64,000 nt of DNA from Palsa-147 sp036513895 (GTDB lineage: Bacteria; Acidobacteriota; Terriglobia; Acidiferrales; UBA7541): positions 1-64,000 of the forward strand of contig DATBYF010000013.1 in the NCBI GenBank assembly GCA_036513895.1. The letters run 5' to 3'. Positions 36,519-45,582 of the stretch are shown piece after piece (the stretch's first letter is position 1; the number at the start of each line of letters is the position of its first letter). Made by a program: the position numbers and the translations under genes. Under the pieces are notes generated by a model that was not told the DNA's origin, did no database searches, and saw only the letters and a program-made list of their open reading frames with translations.

Positions 36519-37943
36519 TCACTCCAGTGAGGATATTGGCGAGATTCGAGAGCGCAAGTATTCACGAAGCAGGTCCGCCCATCCCCTTCGCTCCACGAAC
36601 TCGGGTGGAAACGGTATGAGTCCGGCGCGCACGGCCTCAATGTCATATCCATCTCGGTCGGTATCGCACTGATAGTCGAGTTCGCTGCTCGGAAAGTAGA
36701 CCGCGAGGCCCGACGCCCAATGGTCTGCACCCGCAGATAGCGATGATGCATACCTTGCAATAATGACTCCTTGAAGCTGGCGCTCCACCCGTTTAATCGC
36801 CGCCTTTATTTGCGCGTCTTTCGTTTTCCGTCCGTACAGGTCTAGGAATTGAATTAAGTCGATAGTTTGAAAACGCATTACTTTAGAGCCCTGGCAATCT
36901 TGCCAAGAATCTTGATACCAGTCGCCAAACGTACGAAATGACAATCGGGTAAAGGCTAAGAGCGGACCCTCGGTCGATAGTTTCGATTTTACTAAGAGGG
37001 AGAAGTTCGAAAGCGCTTGAGTTGCTTCTTCCACCGTTGCGAGATGAATTGCCGATAATGTGGTGTCTCCTGAATCTCCGTATGTCGTTTGGTAAGAACT
37101 GACTATCCCTCTTGCTAGCATTGAGCCGTCAATTTCAGGATGGTCCTCTAAGGCCCGCAGCCATATGTCATAGTTCCAGCCGTCACCGGGAACGAGTTCC
37201 TCGCTGGCAACCATCACGTCAGCCACATGTCGAAATGCGTACGCGCCCTCAATTGTAGCCATCAAGCAAGCGTCGAACCCTAAGACATCAAGGTGAAGGT
37301 TTCGGAGACTGTTGGCGACGTCCCGGTTGTAAAGGTAATTGCCGGTGTCTTCATCGAAGGAGACTGACCGAACTCCTCCTGTTAACGTTTGCGCGGACGG
37401 ACCGCAATGTTGCGGCTCATCGTCCAAATTTCGGATTTCAGGATATGCAACCCCTAGAAGTTTAGCGCTATCGCTGACAGCCAACTGTTGATAGAAGCGC
37501 CAGCCTTGTCCGTGGTTCCAAATCACGAGCATGAACTTTTTGGCTGGGTAATTCTCCTCGGACCATCGCACAAAATCAGAAAGCGTTTCCCCACTACCCA
37601 TATCCGCATTTCGGACTTCTGGACGAGATGGATTTATCGCGGAGCTCACCACCGGATGCATGCCCTTTGACACATGAAATCTCAATACACCTGACCATCC
37701 GCCCTCGTCGCTCGTGTAGTGGTGTTTGATGGGCCGTCCCAGTTCCACAATGATATTCACTTTGGCAGTACTACCGACGTTCGCGATTTCCAGGAAATTG
37801 GCAATCCCAGCACATTCAAGGTCATTTTTTGCATTCATGAAAAGCATTATCGTCCAATCAGAGGTTTGAGGCGTCGCTCTTGAGACTTCAGCGCCGTGAG
37901 TTGCGAGCGAGAACAATCCGACCAAGAGAATAAGGCGATGCAT
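36519..37943 (-). CDS. Secreted clostripain-like (C11) cysteine peptidase
   Basis: A 474-residue caspase-fold (clan CD) protease. A short signal peptide (MHRLILLVGLFSLATHG) is followed by the family start WTIMLFMNAKNDLE. The catalytic dyad is visible: H144 in VIWNHGQGW and C226 in GFDACLMA. Clostripain-family enzymes cut after Arg or Lys. The WYQDSWQDCQG region and the C-terminal domain complete a normal length. GAGAGG precedes the ATG at 37943. Two exported unknown proteins lie upstream on the same strand and may be its substrates or partners. Confidence 0.88.
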   Translation of the reverse strand: MHRLILLVGLFSLATHGAEVSRATPQTSDWTIMLFMNAKNDLECAGIANFLEIANVGSTAKVNIIVELGRPIKHHYTSDEGGWSGVLRFHVSKGMHPVVSSAINPSRPEVRNADMGSGETLSDFVRWSEENYPAKKFMLVIWNHGQGWRFYQQLAVSDSAKLLGVAYPEIRNLDDEPQHCGPSAQTLTGGVRSVSFDEDTGNYLYNRDVANSLRNLHLDVLGFDACLMATIEGAYAFRHVADVMVASEELVPGDGWNYDIWLRALEDHPEIDGSMLARGIVSSYQTTYGDSGDTTLSAIHLATVEEATQALSNFSLLVKSKLSTEGPLLAFTRLSFRTFGDWYQDSWQDCQGSKVMRFQTIDLIQFLDLYGRKTKDAQIKAAIKRVERQLQGVIIARYASSLSAGADHWASGLAVYFPSSELDYQCDTDRDGYDIEAVRAGLIPFPPEFVERRGWADLLREYLRSRISPISSLE

Positions 37944-38053
37944 AGGCTCAAACCTCTCTGCTCAAGCAGGGTACTCGACTGGAGTCTCCGTCCGAGAAGC
38001 ACTGCCTAAGGTGATTGCTTGCCGAATTCGACGAACTGAACTTAGCTAAAGCG

Positions 38054-39907
38054 CTAGTGCGTGACCGTCGTGTTTGTGTCCCATGTCGCAGTGGTTCCAT
38101 CTGCCATAAGCAATTGAATATGATAGGTGGTACCGGCGGGCAGCGTTGCCGCGGCTGGCACTGTGAATGTTATTGAATCAGGTGCGGCCTTTGTTTGGTC
38201 AGTTTGGACGGCTGCTATTTTTGTCTTATTGGAAGCGTCGTAGAACAGCACCTGCAAAACGTTCTGAAGATTTGAACCCTTCAGATTTGCGGTCGTACCG
38301 GCGGCAGGCACACTTTGGCCCGCGGAGACCGTCGGCTTGAGTAGGAATTTGATTTGCTGATTCAGGTCCTGGGGGACTCCCGTCTTATCAACCCCAAACA
38401 GTTCGTAACTAGTTTGGTCGATTTTTGAAATGTCTGAAGATGATAACGTTGCTGTTGCCTTCGTACTGTCTCCGCTTACCGTGACTTTGGCGTCTAATGG
38501 ACTGTTGACTTCGGCTGGGGAAATGAAACGCAAAATAGAAAGCGTATCAAGGTTCGAACCGGAAAGGTCACAACTCAGGTCACCTTGTATCCTGTATTGA
38601 GCGTATTCGTTTGACGGGTCAGACGGAGTGTCGCATTTGATGTTGTTCACAATGGCGGGCTGGCCAACCGTTTTAATGTGCGCGCCCGCGATGAGAGCGT
38701 AAGAATGCATCCCGAGCGCTTGGAGTTGAATTGGCGTCCAGTGCTTAAAGCGCGTAATGGGAGGCTTACAGTTGTCAGCGTTCGGGCAAACACAGGACCC
38801 GTCGGAGCAGACCTGCTCACAGGCAGAGGACAGAGGAGAATCTGCATAGATGTTGTACGTGCTGTCCAGCCAACATGCCTGTTCGAGCGGTTTTATTGGA
38901 ATAAACACCAGGAAAGGAACCGAACCGCTTTTGGGTACAACAACGCGGCTAGCGTTCGCGGCGCTGAAGGCTAAGTCGTTTAGCGTGTTTAGATTTCTAG
39001 TAGTTAAGTCAGGAAAAATTGTATGCAGGCTTGGCAACAAACCTGCGTGATAGACGGCAGAAGCACCGTTCAAGCTTCCGCTCGAAGGATATGGAAGCGG
39101 GACAATCGCGCCGAGAATCATCGCAATTCCGTCCGCAATAGAGAGAATCACGTGCTGCCGGTCATAGTTCTGGCCGTACTGCAAAACGCCTCTTACGACC
39201 TCCTTCTCATTACCGACCTGGAAGCGTGAAGGCCACGCACTGTCTGCATCCACCGCAAATTCGGCGTCGTGAACCAGGAATTCGTTGTTGCCGTCGAGAT
39301 TCCTCACTGTAATCTGAACAGTGAGGAAAGTGTCAGCAATCGTTCGACCAAGAGATTTATGCACCTCGTCCCAAGAATAAATCGACATAGAGCAAGAGAC
39401 ATCTTTAGGGCGCGGAAAAGCAGGAGTTTGATTTACATTTTCGTCTGTTAGGCGTTTTAATTCTATAAGGGCCTCGTATTGGGCACCCAGCGGGTCGCCA
39501 AGCGCTAGTCCTTTGGTAGAATTGGTGGCTGCTCTTTCCTGAATACTAGGGAGGGCGTTTTTCAAACCCTGAATGCCGAAAGTCACATAGTTCTCCCGCA
39601 AATCCTCGGCAAAGGTTTTGAGTGCCTCGGCTGTTGGGGCGTTAGCCTTGTTCTGCTCGATAAACGTTTTCAGCCTCAACTCTGCAGCTTCGGCAAGCAT
39701 AATTGCCGGTGGAAGCTGGCCAGGCACTTGTGACCGAGCAGCATAGTTTTGATTGTTGGTTAGCATGCACGGCACTTGGTCCGCAACAGGCGAGACACTT
39801 TCGTCAAAGTGGGGAGCAGGCGGGGTTTGAGCGAAGGACGGGTCGGATAGTGCCATCAGCGCAAAGATGCAAACCGTAATCCAAAGGCATCTCCCCCGAG
39901 TTAGCAT
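38054..39907 (-). CDS. Exported protein with C-terminal IPT/Ig-like domain, unknown
   Basis: A 617-residue protein with a signal peptide (MLTRGRCLWITVCIFALMAL). The N-terminal part is helical, the middle has a cysteine cluster (CEQVCSDGSCVCPNADNC) suggesting disulfides, and the C-terminus (PTVSAGQSVPAAGTTANLKG SNLQNVLQVLFYD) resembles an IPT/TIG-like beta-sandwich. I cannot name a function. The ATG at 39907 puts the signal peptide at the N-terminus; a TTG at 39931 is possible. It lies 110 nt upstream of the protease gene. Confidence 0.65.
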   Translation of the reverse strand: MLTRGRCLWITVCIFALMALSDPSFAQTPPAPHFDESVSPVADQVPCMLTNNQNYAARSQVPGQLPPAIMLAEAAELRLKTFIEQNKANAPTAEALKTFAEDLRENYVTFGIQGLKNALPSIQERAATNSTKGLALGDPLGAQYEALIELKRLTDENVNQTPAFPRPKDVSCSMSIYSWDEVHKSLGRTIADTFLTVQITVRNLDGNNEFLVHDAEFAVDADSAWPSRFQVGNEKEVVRGVLQYGQNYDRQHVILSIADGIAMILGAIVPLPYPSSGSLNGASAVYHAGLLPSLHTIFPDLTTRNLNTLNDLAFSAANASRVVVPKSGSVPFLVFIPIKPLEQACWLDSTYNIYADSPLSSACEQVCSDGSCVCPNADNCKPPITRFKHWTPIQLQALGMHSYALIAGAHIKTVGQPAIVNNIKCDTPSDPSNEYAQYRIQGDLSCDLSGSNLDTLSILRFISPAEVNSPLDAKVTVSGDSTKATATLSSSDISKIDQTSYELFGVDKTGVPQDLNQQIKFLLKPTVSAGQSVPAAGTTANLKGSNLQNVLQVLFYDASNKTKIAAVQTDQTKAAPDSITFTVPAAATLPAGTTYHIQLLMADGTTATWDTNTTVTH

Positions 39908-39971
39908 GGAACCCCATTCCGTTCGGCACAAAAATTCGGTGGAAACATTGACATTCTCGAAATTAGCTTAC

Positions 39972-40796
39972 TTACTGCACAGCCACCGTACTGGAAGTGT
40001 AGTTGCTAAGCTGTTGTCGCAAGTCACCGACTGATTTGTCCAGCGCTTCGGGCTTTTCGAAAGCTGATTGAGAAACTTTCTTTCCAGCGGCCTTCGTTGC
40101 CGTCCCGTCGGAAGCTGATGCCGGATTGGTTCCGAGCACTGCTAGTTCGTCCGCAATCATTTCGATTTCAGCGCCAGTGGAATCGTTCAAAGCCTCAAGG
40201 ATTTCGTCCAACGTTTTGATATTCTCCTTAAGGTTCTCTAGCATCCGAGCGTCCGGTTTGTCAGGGTCGTATTTCAGCTGCATTTTGATATTCTTGCGTA
40301 ATGAGGTACCATTGAGTAATAACTTGTTGATTGCGATTACCATGGTCGAACTAGAATCAAAGACTTGAGTTTTAGGCTTCGACTCAACGATTGCAGCAAT
40401 ACCGTCATCAACAAAGGTCCAGTGGTTGTTCAAATCTGACATACTATCTTTGTCGGGTGCCTTTGTTGCGGAAATTATTTGTTGCATCGCAGCCATATGC
40501 TGCGTAGCCAAACCAGAAGCACTGACGATTCTCCATGATATCTGTTCTCTTTGGGCGTAGTCTTGGACCGATTTAAGCGCTTGTCCGCTCTCGTCGTTCT
40601 TTTTGTTAGACGGTTTCTTCGTAAGCAATCCTGTAATTGCCGGGATAGCCTTGATTACTGCCGCGGCAAGACCAGGCGGAGGCACAAAAGCGTTAAGGGG
40701 AGTTCTAGTTGGCGCTACAACTAGCAGAATAGCCAGCACAATCCCTGCGCACATTCCGCCAATTATCGTGCGTCGAAATGCATACCGTTTTGCCAT
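39972..40796 (-). CDS. Membrane-anchored helical protein, unknown
   Basis: A 274-residue protein with an N-terminal basic region and one hydrophobic helix (TIIGGMCAGIVLAILLVVAP), then a mostly helical, charged domain (KMQLKYDPDKPDARMLENLK) of coiled-coil type. AAAGGAG is 6 nt before the ATG at 40796. First gene of the three-gene minus-strand set with 38054 and the C11 protease; 64 nt to the next start. Confidence 0.6.
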   Translation of the reverse strand: MAKRYAFRRTIIGGMCAGIVLAILLVVAPTRTPLNAFVPPPGLAAAVIKAIPAITGLLTKKPSNKKNDESGQALKSVQDYAQREQISWRIVSASGLATQHMAAMQQIISATKAPDKDSMSDLNNHWTFVDDGIAAIVESKPKTQVFDSSSTMVIAINKLLLNGTSLRKNIKMQLKYDPDKPDARMLENLKENIKTLDEILEALNDSTGAEIEMIADELAVLGTNPASASDGTATKAAGKKVSQSAFEKPEALDKSVGDLRQQLSNYTSSTVAVQ

Positions 40797-40851
40797 ATAC
40801 TACTCCTTTCCAAACTTGGTAATTTAATATGGTTTCTGCCATCGCCGTCCG

Positions 40852-40896
40852 TGTAAGACCATAGGATAGAATCTTGTAAGACCATAGGATAGAATC
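40852..40896. repeat. Two-copy tandem repeat
   Basis: The 22-nt unit starting TGTAAGACCATAGGATAGA occurs at 40852-40873 and 40875-40896 with one base between. It lies about 55-100 nt upstream of the membrane-protein gene start at 40796, where it could bind a regulator. Confidence 0.7.
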
Positions 40897-41344
40897 GCCC
40901 GTGTTTGATGAGGATTGCCGATAACTCTATAAAACTCTTAATCTCAAACCAGCATTTGCTGTAACTGTGTCGAATCCAACGTCTGAAGCTTGAGTTCGCT
41001 CCCACACCGCCAACGCTGTAATTGCCTATCGTCAAAACTCAAAGTCATGGTGTCAGTCAGCCCTATCTTTATTGTTGTTTGAGAAAGAAGGTTTTCTCCA
41101 TACCGTTTCCAGCGTCGTCTGAGGCGTAAGAACCGCGCGGCCGAACTAGCTCGGCGGCAGTTACGTCAGTGGTTGACGGACTTGGCGTTGTCCGGCATCT
41201 CCCTTCGTGAGAGCTGAGTCGAGCGACAGAATTAGTACGCACGCCGCAACAATAAAATCCGTTGAGCTCGGCTTCGGGTTGCTTTAACGGTGATTCCCCC
41301 ATGACAAGCTAAGCAAATTTGAGGGAAATTACGCTCTGTCGAAC

Positions 41345-41394
41345 TTATAGTCAAGTATTATTTTTACATTACGGCAATTTATAGTTGACTATAA
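41345..41394. promoter_or_regulatory. Inverted repeat / possible promoter-operator of the small-gene pair
   Basis: TTATAGTCAA at 41345 and TTGACTATAA at 41385 are perfect inverted 10-mers, 30 nt apart. The right arm contains TTGACT, a good -35 match, with a weak -10 candidate (TTTCTA) 17 nt later, about 60 nt before the ATG at 41476. A dimeric repressor bound here could loop over the promoter; this is inference. Confidence 0.35.
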
Positions 41395-41475
41395 ACGAAT
41401 TTGGTAGTTTCTAGTCTGTAAGCTCGGATGCGAATTCAAGTCAATTTCAAAGCGCTGAGCTGAGGGGAGACCAAA

Positions 41476-41793
41476 ATGAGTACTCAGCAAGGAAAATGTA
41501 CGGATTGGAAAGCATGGCATGACCGTGAACCCGGTGGGCCTCCAACACTTCACGTGACGGGAAAGTGCGAATTTCCTACCGGGGGATACAAGGTTGAGCT
41601 GAAGCCCGCAAAACCGCAAGGAATCAATCCGAAGATTTATATTCTTGAGAAGTTTGTCCACCCCCCAACAGGTCGCGCCTACGATAAGGTGACAGACATA
41701 GAAGTGGAATACGTTGAAAAGACGAGCACTCTGTACAACGAGGTCCTCATTGTTCCCGACCAGACTACCGTTCCCGTGAAAGAAGTAAGTTGA
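41476..41793 (+). CDS. Small hypothetical protein
   Basis: A 105-residue, cysteine-poor, beta-rich protein with a central LHVTGKCEFPTGGYKVELKP segment. AGGGGAG is 6 nt before the ATG. The next gene begins 9 nt after its stop, so the two form an operon. I do not recognise the family and see no export signal or membrane segment. Confidence 0.7.
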   Translation: MSTQQGKCTDWKAWHDREPGGPPTLHVTGKCEFPTGGYKVELKPAKPQGINPKIYILEKFVHPPTGRAYDKVTDIEVEYVEKTSTLYNEVLIVPDQTTVPVKEVS

Positions 41794-41802
41794 GGGAATG
41801 CG

Positions 41803-42147
41803 ATGTCTAGCGAACTTTGCAGGGGTGGCGGCTATAATTTAGAGTGCTTTCCTCAGAATGACCCGGGAGTCGCCTTCTCGGTTCTTATCAGTACCACCGG
41901 TTCACATCGCACAACTGGATATCGGCCCTTTTTTCTGCGAGAGGAAGAAAGGGGGGACAGTCCTACTTTTACTCTACATCACGAGCGAACAGAACAACCT
42001 GACCTCGAAATGATGACCTTTTTTCAGGTTGCTTTTGCATTCGAGAGTTCGATAAACGTACCGAAAGTGAAAGTAATTGATGCGGAGGGCGAGCACATAA
42101 TCGAGGCTCACGACATTCCAACTCTGATTGCAACCTGCCATGCCTGA
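41803..42147 (+). CDS. Small hypothetical protein
   Basis: A 114-residue protein without recognisable motif. It contains a Phe-rich core (MMTFFQVAFAFESS) and an acidic C-terminal half. GAGGGA is 5 nt before the ATG at 41803, overlapping the end of the previous gene. It is convergent with the gene at 42234. Confidence 0.65.
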   Translation: MSSELCRGGGYNLECFPQNDPGVAFSVLISTTGSHRTTGYRPFFLREEERGDSPTFTLHHERTEQPDLEMMTFFQVAFAFESSINVPKVKVIDAEGEHIIEAHDIPTLIATCHA

Positions 42148-42233
42148 CATCGTTCAACTCCGACCTTTTCCGGGACATTCTGCTTGGCGTAACGGCCGAA
42201 AGAAATAGCAATTGTTGGACGCCACCTTGGCTC

Positions 42234-42707
42234 CTATTGAAAATAAGGGGCGATGAATTTTTGCCAGAAGTAAATTCTCCGCGGAAGTGGCAGGGTATTG
42301 AAAGCACTGAGCATCTTTTTGTCGCGCTCGTCGAGGCCGGGGAACCTGTCTAGCAAGTCATCAATCACGAAGGGCACAGTTTCTTTTGCCGATTGGCGCG
42401 TGGCGGGCTTGCGTGCCTTGAGTATCTTGCGCACAGGGTTCAATCGTACAGGATTCTTTGCCAGGATTTCGGCCGTGATGGAACACTCTCCTGCAGTGTC
42501 TGGAATTCCACGAAATTCGAGCCGCACGATATTTTTGACTTCGTATTGCGCACGCAGAGTCTCAGCAAGGATGAAATTGACATTTCCCCACGTGTCCAAT
42601 CCTGGCTGGCCGTCTTCCCACTCAAATTGAACTACGGTGTCGAGGTTCGATTTGGCGCGGATAAAGCGCGCCGCGTTGCTAGTCACTCTGAGTGTCTTTG
42701 GAAACAT
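42234..42707 (-). CDS. Small hypothetical protein, second gene of an overlapping pair
   Basis: A 157-residue protein. The N-terminal half is beta-rich and acidic (VVQFEWEDGQPGLDTWGNVN), the C-terminal half basic and helical (LNPVRKILKARKPATRQSAK). AGGAGG is 6 nt before the ATG at 42707, inside the preceding gene, which overlaps it by 29 nt. The good internal ribosome site shows that both are real. Function unknown. Confidence 0.65.
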   Translation of the reverse strand: MFPKTLRVTSNAARFIRAKSNLDTVVQFEWEDGQPGLDTWGNVNFILAETLRAQYEVKNIVRLEFRGIPDTAGECSITAEILAKNPVRLNPVRKILKARKPATRQSAKETVPFVIDDLLDRFPGLDERDKKMLSAFNTLPLPRRIYFWQKFIAPYFQ

Positions 42708-43122
42708 TCAATTCCTCCTGTTGAAGAGCTTTTTCCACCTTACTCTTGATTGCAGGGGTCGTGGTTTTTAGAAATTCACGAAACCGAGAATCCAGTTCGT
42801 CATCTTCATAGTCGCTGGGGGATGACGCGGCAAGCGCAATCCTCAACTGCTCGATTTGGTTGTCTTTCGGGGGAGTCTCGAACGAAATATGCAGACGCGC
42901 ATCGTACAGACCTCGCCCACCTCCGTACAGAGTCATTTGGTAGATTTGTGGTAAATTTAAGCCGAGGACCTCACACAGATTCCTCAACTCATTTGCAAAG
43001 AAATGCTCGGGCGATTTAATTGTGAACCGCAGAAGCCAGGCATCTCCTTCATAAATATACCCCTCGTGCCCCTCGAAATCCGGTCCTAACGTTCCAAAGT
43101 TCTCGATTGTGACTACTCGCAA
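42679..43122 (-). CDS. Small hypothetical protein, first gene of an overlapping pair
   Basis: A 147-residue protein starting with TTG at 43122, fixed by GAGGAGG 5 nt upstream. A beta-rich N-terminal part (YIYEGDAWLLRFTIKSPEHF) is followed by an acidic helical tail. Overlap with the downstream gene suggests equal or coupled synthesis, as in two-component complexes. No family recognised. Confidence 0.65.
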   Translation of the reverse strand: MRVVTIENFGTLGPDFEGHEGYIYEGDAWLLRFTIKSPEHFFANELRNLCEVLGLNLPQIYQMTLYGGGRGLYDARLHISFETPPKDNQIEQLRIALAASSPSDYEDDELDSRFREFLKTTTPAIKSKVEKALQQEELNVSKDTQSD

Positions 43123-43375
43123 GTGAGCCTCCTCGCAACTCTGGGGATTCCTGGAAATTTACGGCTGAGCTGTGTGCATGTACCGCGGCGGAGCTTAGCT
43201 GTCCCAATTTGAGATTGTCAATCAAAAGCAGTACGTGTTTTCCGGGACGCAAAAGGTCCGCCCAATACCTAAACGCGGTACCGCCGTAAAGTGGAATGGG
43301 ACAATCCCGGAGTCCTTTGTGTGCGCTATAGTTTGGTCACGCTTGTGCAGTGATAGTTTATGAAAGGGAATTTTG

Positions 43376-44344
43376 ATGTCCCGACTAAACATTTCTAAGG
43401 CACGGGATTTGTGGCGAGATGCCATTGCCGAGAAAGGGTGGCAGAGCAGCACCTTAGAAAAGGTGATGTTTGATTGGCAAAAGGGCAAGCCGACCAGGTA
43501 TCACCCAAATCCGCCAGCGTTCTACTCAATATCAGACGAACTGGACACTGTTGACGAGGCGGACTATCTCGAACTGCAAGCCGAGTTAATCCGACGCGGA
43601 GACCGATTTAGTGATTTAGGCCGCACGCGAGGGTCCGGCGTCACATATGCCTCTCCGCTATGTGTTCATCCTGCTGCGTGCATACCGGGGGAAATACAGG
43701 CGACCATCGGTGCCGTCATGGCCAGTGTTCACCCGGCTGTCGTCACGCAGGAACAAATTCTGCGATGTGCTTTCATAGCACACTTGCCGGAAGCCACCCG
43801 GAAAGCTATCGGTATGCTGTCCGCCAATCTTCACCCAGAGATACCAACTGCCAGTAAGGAGTATCAGCGCAAAGGCCGCACGAAAAGAAGAGCCAGAATC
43901 GACTTGGGATTTGGACACCCTACGAAGTGTGAAGAAGTTACGGGCGTGGTCGAACTGAAGGCAATAACCTCCTTCAATGAAATGTGGTTCCAGAAACAAC
44001 TCGAAAAGATTGAATCCACTCCTAAGAACTTAATGTTCTCTGGTATAGCCGGTGATTTTGAAAAGCTGCTCGACGCGAAGCTGCCGAGCGATGCGTTCAG
44101 ATATTCGTGGGCAGTAACGAAGAAACGGAGTACGGCAACACCTGAGCAAATTGCACAATGGGCACAATCTCTACTAAAGCCCGTCGAACAACGCTTGGCG
44201 CTAAGGGGTTTCAAGCAAAATTATGACGCAGCAACGGGGTGGCTTCAGTGGAGTTGGCAGGACGGCCCTCGGTTACATCTTGCTTGGTATTGGCCAAAAC
44301 GGCAAAATTCGGAACAGTTCGAGACGGTTTGGAGTTCGCATTAA
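43376..44344 (+). CDS. Putative PD-(D/E)XK-type protein, unknown
   Basis: A 322-residue protein. Residues 173-196 (ARIDLGFG...TGVVELKAI) give D176 and E193-L-K195, a plausible PD-(D/E)XK active site on adjacent strands. The N-terminal 90 residues are helical; the C-terminus is Trp-rich (GWLQWSWQDGPRLHLAWYW). AAGGGA is 8 nt before the ATG at 43376. It stands alone on the plus strand. Nuclease activity is a suggestion only. Confidence 0.5.
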   Translation: MSRLNISKARDLWRDAIAEKGWQSSTLEKVMFDWQKGKPTRYHPNPPAFYSISDELDTVDEADYLELQAELIRRGDRFSDLGRTRGSGVTYASPLCVHPAACIPGEIQATIGAVMASVHPAVVTQEQILRCAFIAHLPEATRKAIGMLSANLHPEIPTASKEYQRKGRTKRRARIDLGFGHPTKCEEVTGVVELKAITSFNEMWFQKQLEKIESTPKNLMFSGIAGDFEKLLDAKLPSDAFRYSWAVTKKRSTATPEQIAQWAQSLLKPVEQRLALRGFKQNYDAATGWLQWSWQDGPRLHLAWYWPKRQNSEQFETVWSSH

Positions 44345-44353
44345 CTGAATCCG

Positions 44354-44467
44354 TCATTTCAGCTTCGCGCATTCAGTTTTGGCTTGCTGAAGGACGGGAA
44401 TGTCGGAGTCGGCGTCTTCCCCCAGCGTGAAGAAATCATCGTAGGCGGACTTCGCTTTTGTTGTGTC
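44354..44467 (-). pseudogene. 3' remnant of a kinase-TPR gene
   Basis: On the minus strand 37 codons read TKAKSAYDDFFTLGEDADSD followed by IPVLQQAKTECAKLK-stop. This matches the extreme C-terminus of the chromosomal kinase ending at 16221 (AYQDFFALWKDADANIPILQ then QAKSEYAKLK-stop). An in-frame TAA lies a few codons upstream, so nothing else of the gene is left. It shows that backbone-type genes have been deleted or carried along in the island. Confidence 0.7.
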
Positions 44468-44534
44468 TAGCGCCTTTTAGCCCTCACATGGTAAATAATG
44501 CCGACCAGCCAACTGTTCTGACTATCTTAATGGC

Positions 44535-45536
44535 CTAACGCGTCAAAGTTACGCGCAAATTCCGACGTGTTTTCTGGGTCCAATTGAGCTTGTAAGGCTC
44601 GGTTCCGCGCATTAAGTCGTACCGCTTAAATTGGAACTCGTCAGCACCAAGCAACACCAGGTACATCAATAGAGCTCCGGGAGACCACTTTTTGAAAGCA
44701 AGATTAAAACTAATTACCCATTCAAAAATCGTATCGCCTCCGCGAAACGCAATCTTGTAAGCCGCGAGCGTATTGTCGATTCGGAGTGAAACCATGAACA
44801 GCTCATCGAGGCGAAGTGCCTCCTGGCAGATTTGCTTTGTGAACTTTCGCCTCGCTTCACCTGTGAACTTGCTTCGCATCCCGCGACAGGCCCAGCGTTC
44901 GATATGCATAGCCATCATCGATGAAAGGTCCGCTTCTATCTCGCTCTCAGAGTGCGACAGGCTGACATCAACGGCGAACCGCGTCGAAAGGGAACGCAAC
45001 TTTGATTTCAGTTCTTCTATTCCTTCTGCACGCACGCCGCGCCACTGTTCAACGGGGTACCTGCCGTCGACCTCGATGAAAGGCAAGGCATCAATTTCTT
45101 CGATTGACGCGCACAGTCCCAGATGCTCGCCGGCAGAACGCAGCAAAGGAACGCTCAAGCTGTCGTACGGTAGTCGCGAAAGCGTAATCTTCCGCGCGCC
45201 TCGGGAAATTAAGTGCTCCACGAACGTGGAAAGAACATCAATATTGACTTCGTTCCAGAGGAAGTCGCTATAGTCCGCCGTCCCATCACCAGCGAATGTC
45301 ACGGAGTCGCGACCGGCCCATTCGAGCGACGCAAATAGTCGTGGATTATGGTTTTCCGATACCATGGCCGTGGACAAATTATAAGAATGCCCGTAGTTCT
45401 CGATAAATGCCGACATCCAGTACCTCTTCAAACTAGGGGCAAGAATACTTGTGGGCGCTGTGCAACCATCGGCCTGAGCCAACAGCACAAGACTGTCAGG
45501 CACTGTATCGGCGACTGAAATTTGAAATCTGCTCAT
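44535..45536 (-). CDS. GNAT-family acetyltransferase (CelD/BioF2-like)
   Basis: A 333-residue protein of the double-GNAT type often annotated Acetyltransf_6. The characteristic C-terminal block is present: AAYKIAFRGGDTIFEWVISF, then KWSPGALLMYLVLLGADEFQ and FKRYDLMRGTEPYKLNWTQ. Such enzymes act in envelope polysaccharide modification or on unknown amines. GAGG is 5 nt before the ATG at 45536. It lies 46 nt downstream of a membrane-protein gene and probably shares its transcript. Confidence 0.82.
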   Translation of the reverse strand: MSRFQISVADTVPDSLVLLAQADGCTAPTSILAPSLKRYWMSAFIENYGHSYNLSTAMVSENHNPRLFASLEWAGRDSVTFAGDGTADYSDFLWNEVNIDVLSTFVEHLISRGARKITLSRLPYDSLSVPLLRSAGEHLGLCASIEEIDALPFIEVDGRYPVEQWRGVRAEGIEELKSKLRSLSTRFAVDVSLSHSESEIEADLSSMMAMHIERWACRGMRSKFTGEARRKFTKQICQEALRLDELFMVSLRIDNTLAAYKIAFRGGDTIFEWVISFNLAFKKWSPGALLMYLVLLGADEFQFKRYDLMRGTEPYKLNWTQKTRRNLRVTLTR

Positions 45537-45582
45537 TTAAGCCTCAGCGGTGGAGAACATCAGTGAGAGAGAGCTTTGGCTG

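Larger units (their letters stand above)
40797..41475. other. Long intergenic region with a tandem repeat and an inverted repeat
   Basis: About 680 bp between divergent gene sets. It contains a two-copy 22-bp tandem repeat (40852-40896) and a 10-bp inverted repeat (41345-41394). A 77-codon minus-strand frame at 41069-41302 is not convincing. Confidence 0.45.

Noticed and set aside
41069..41302. 77-codon minus-strand frame
   Set aside because: No ribosome site, no recognisable motif and low-complexity composition.
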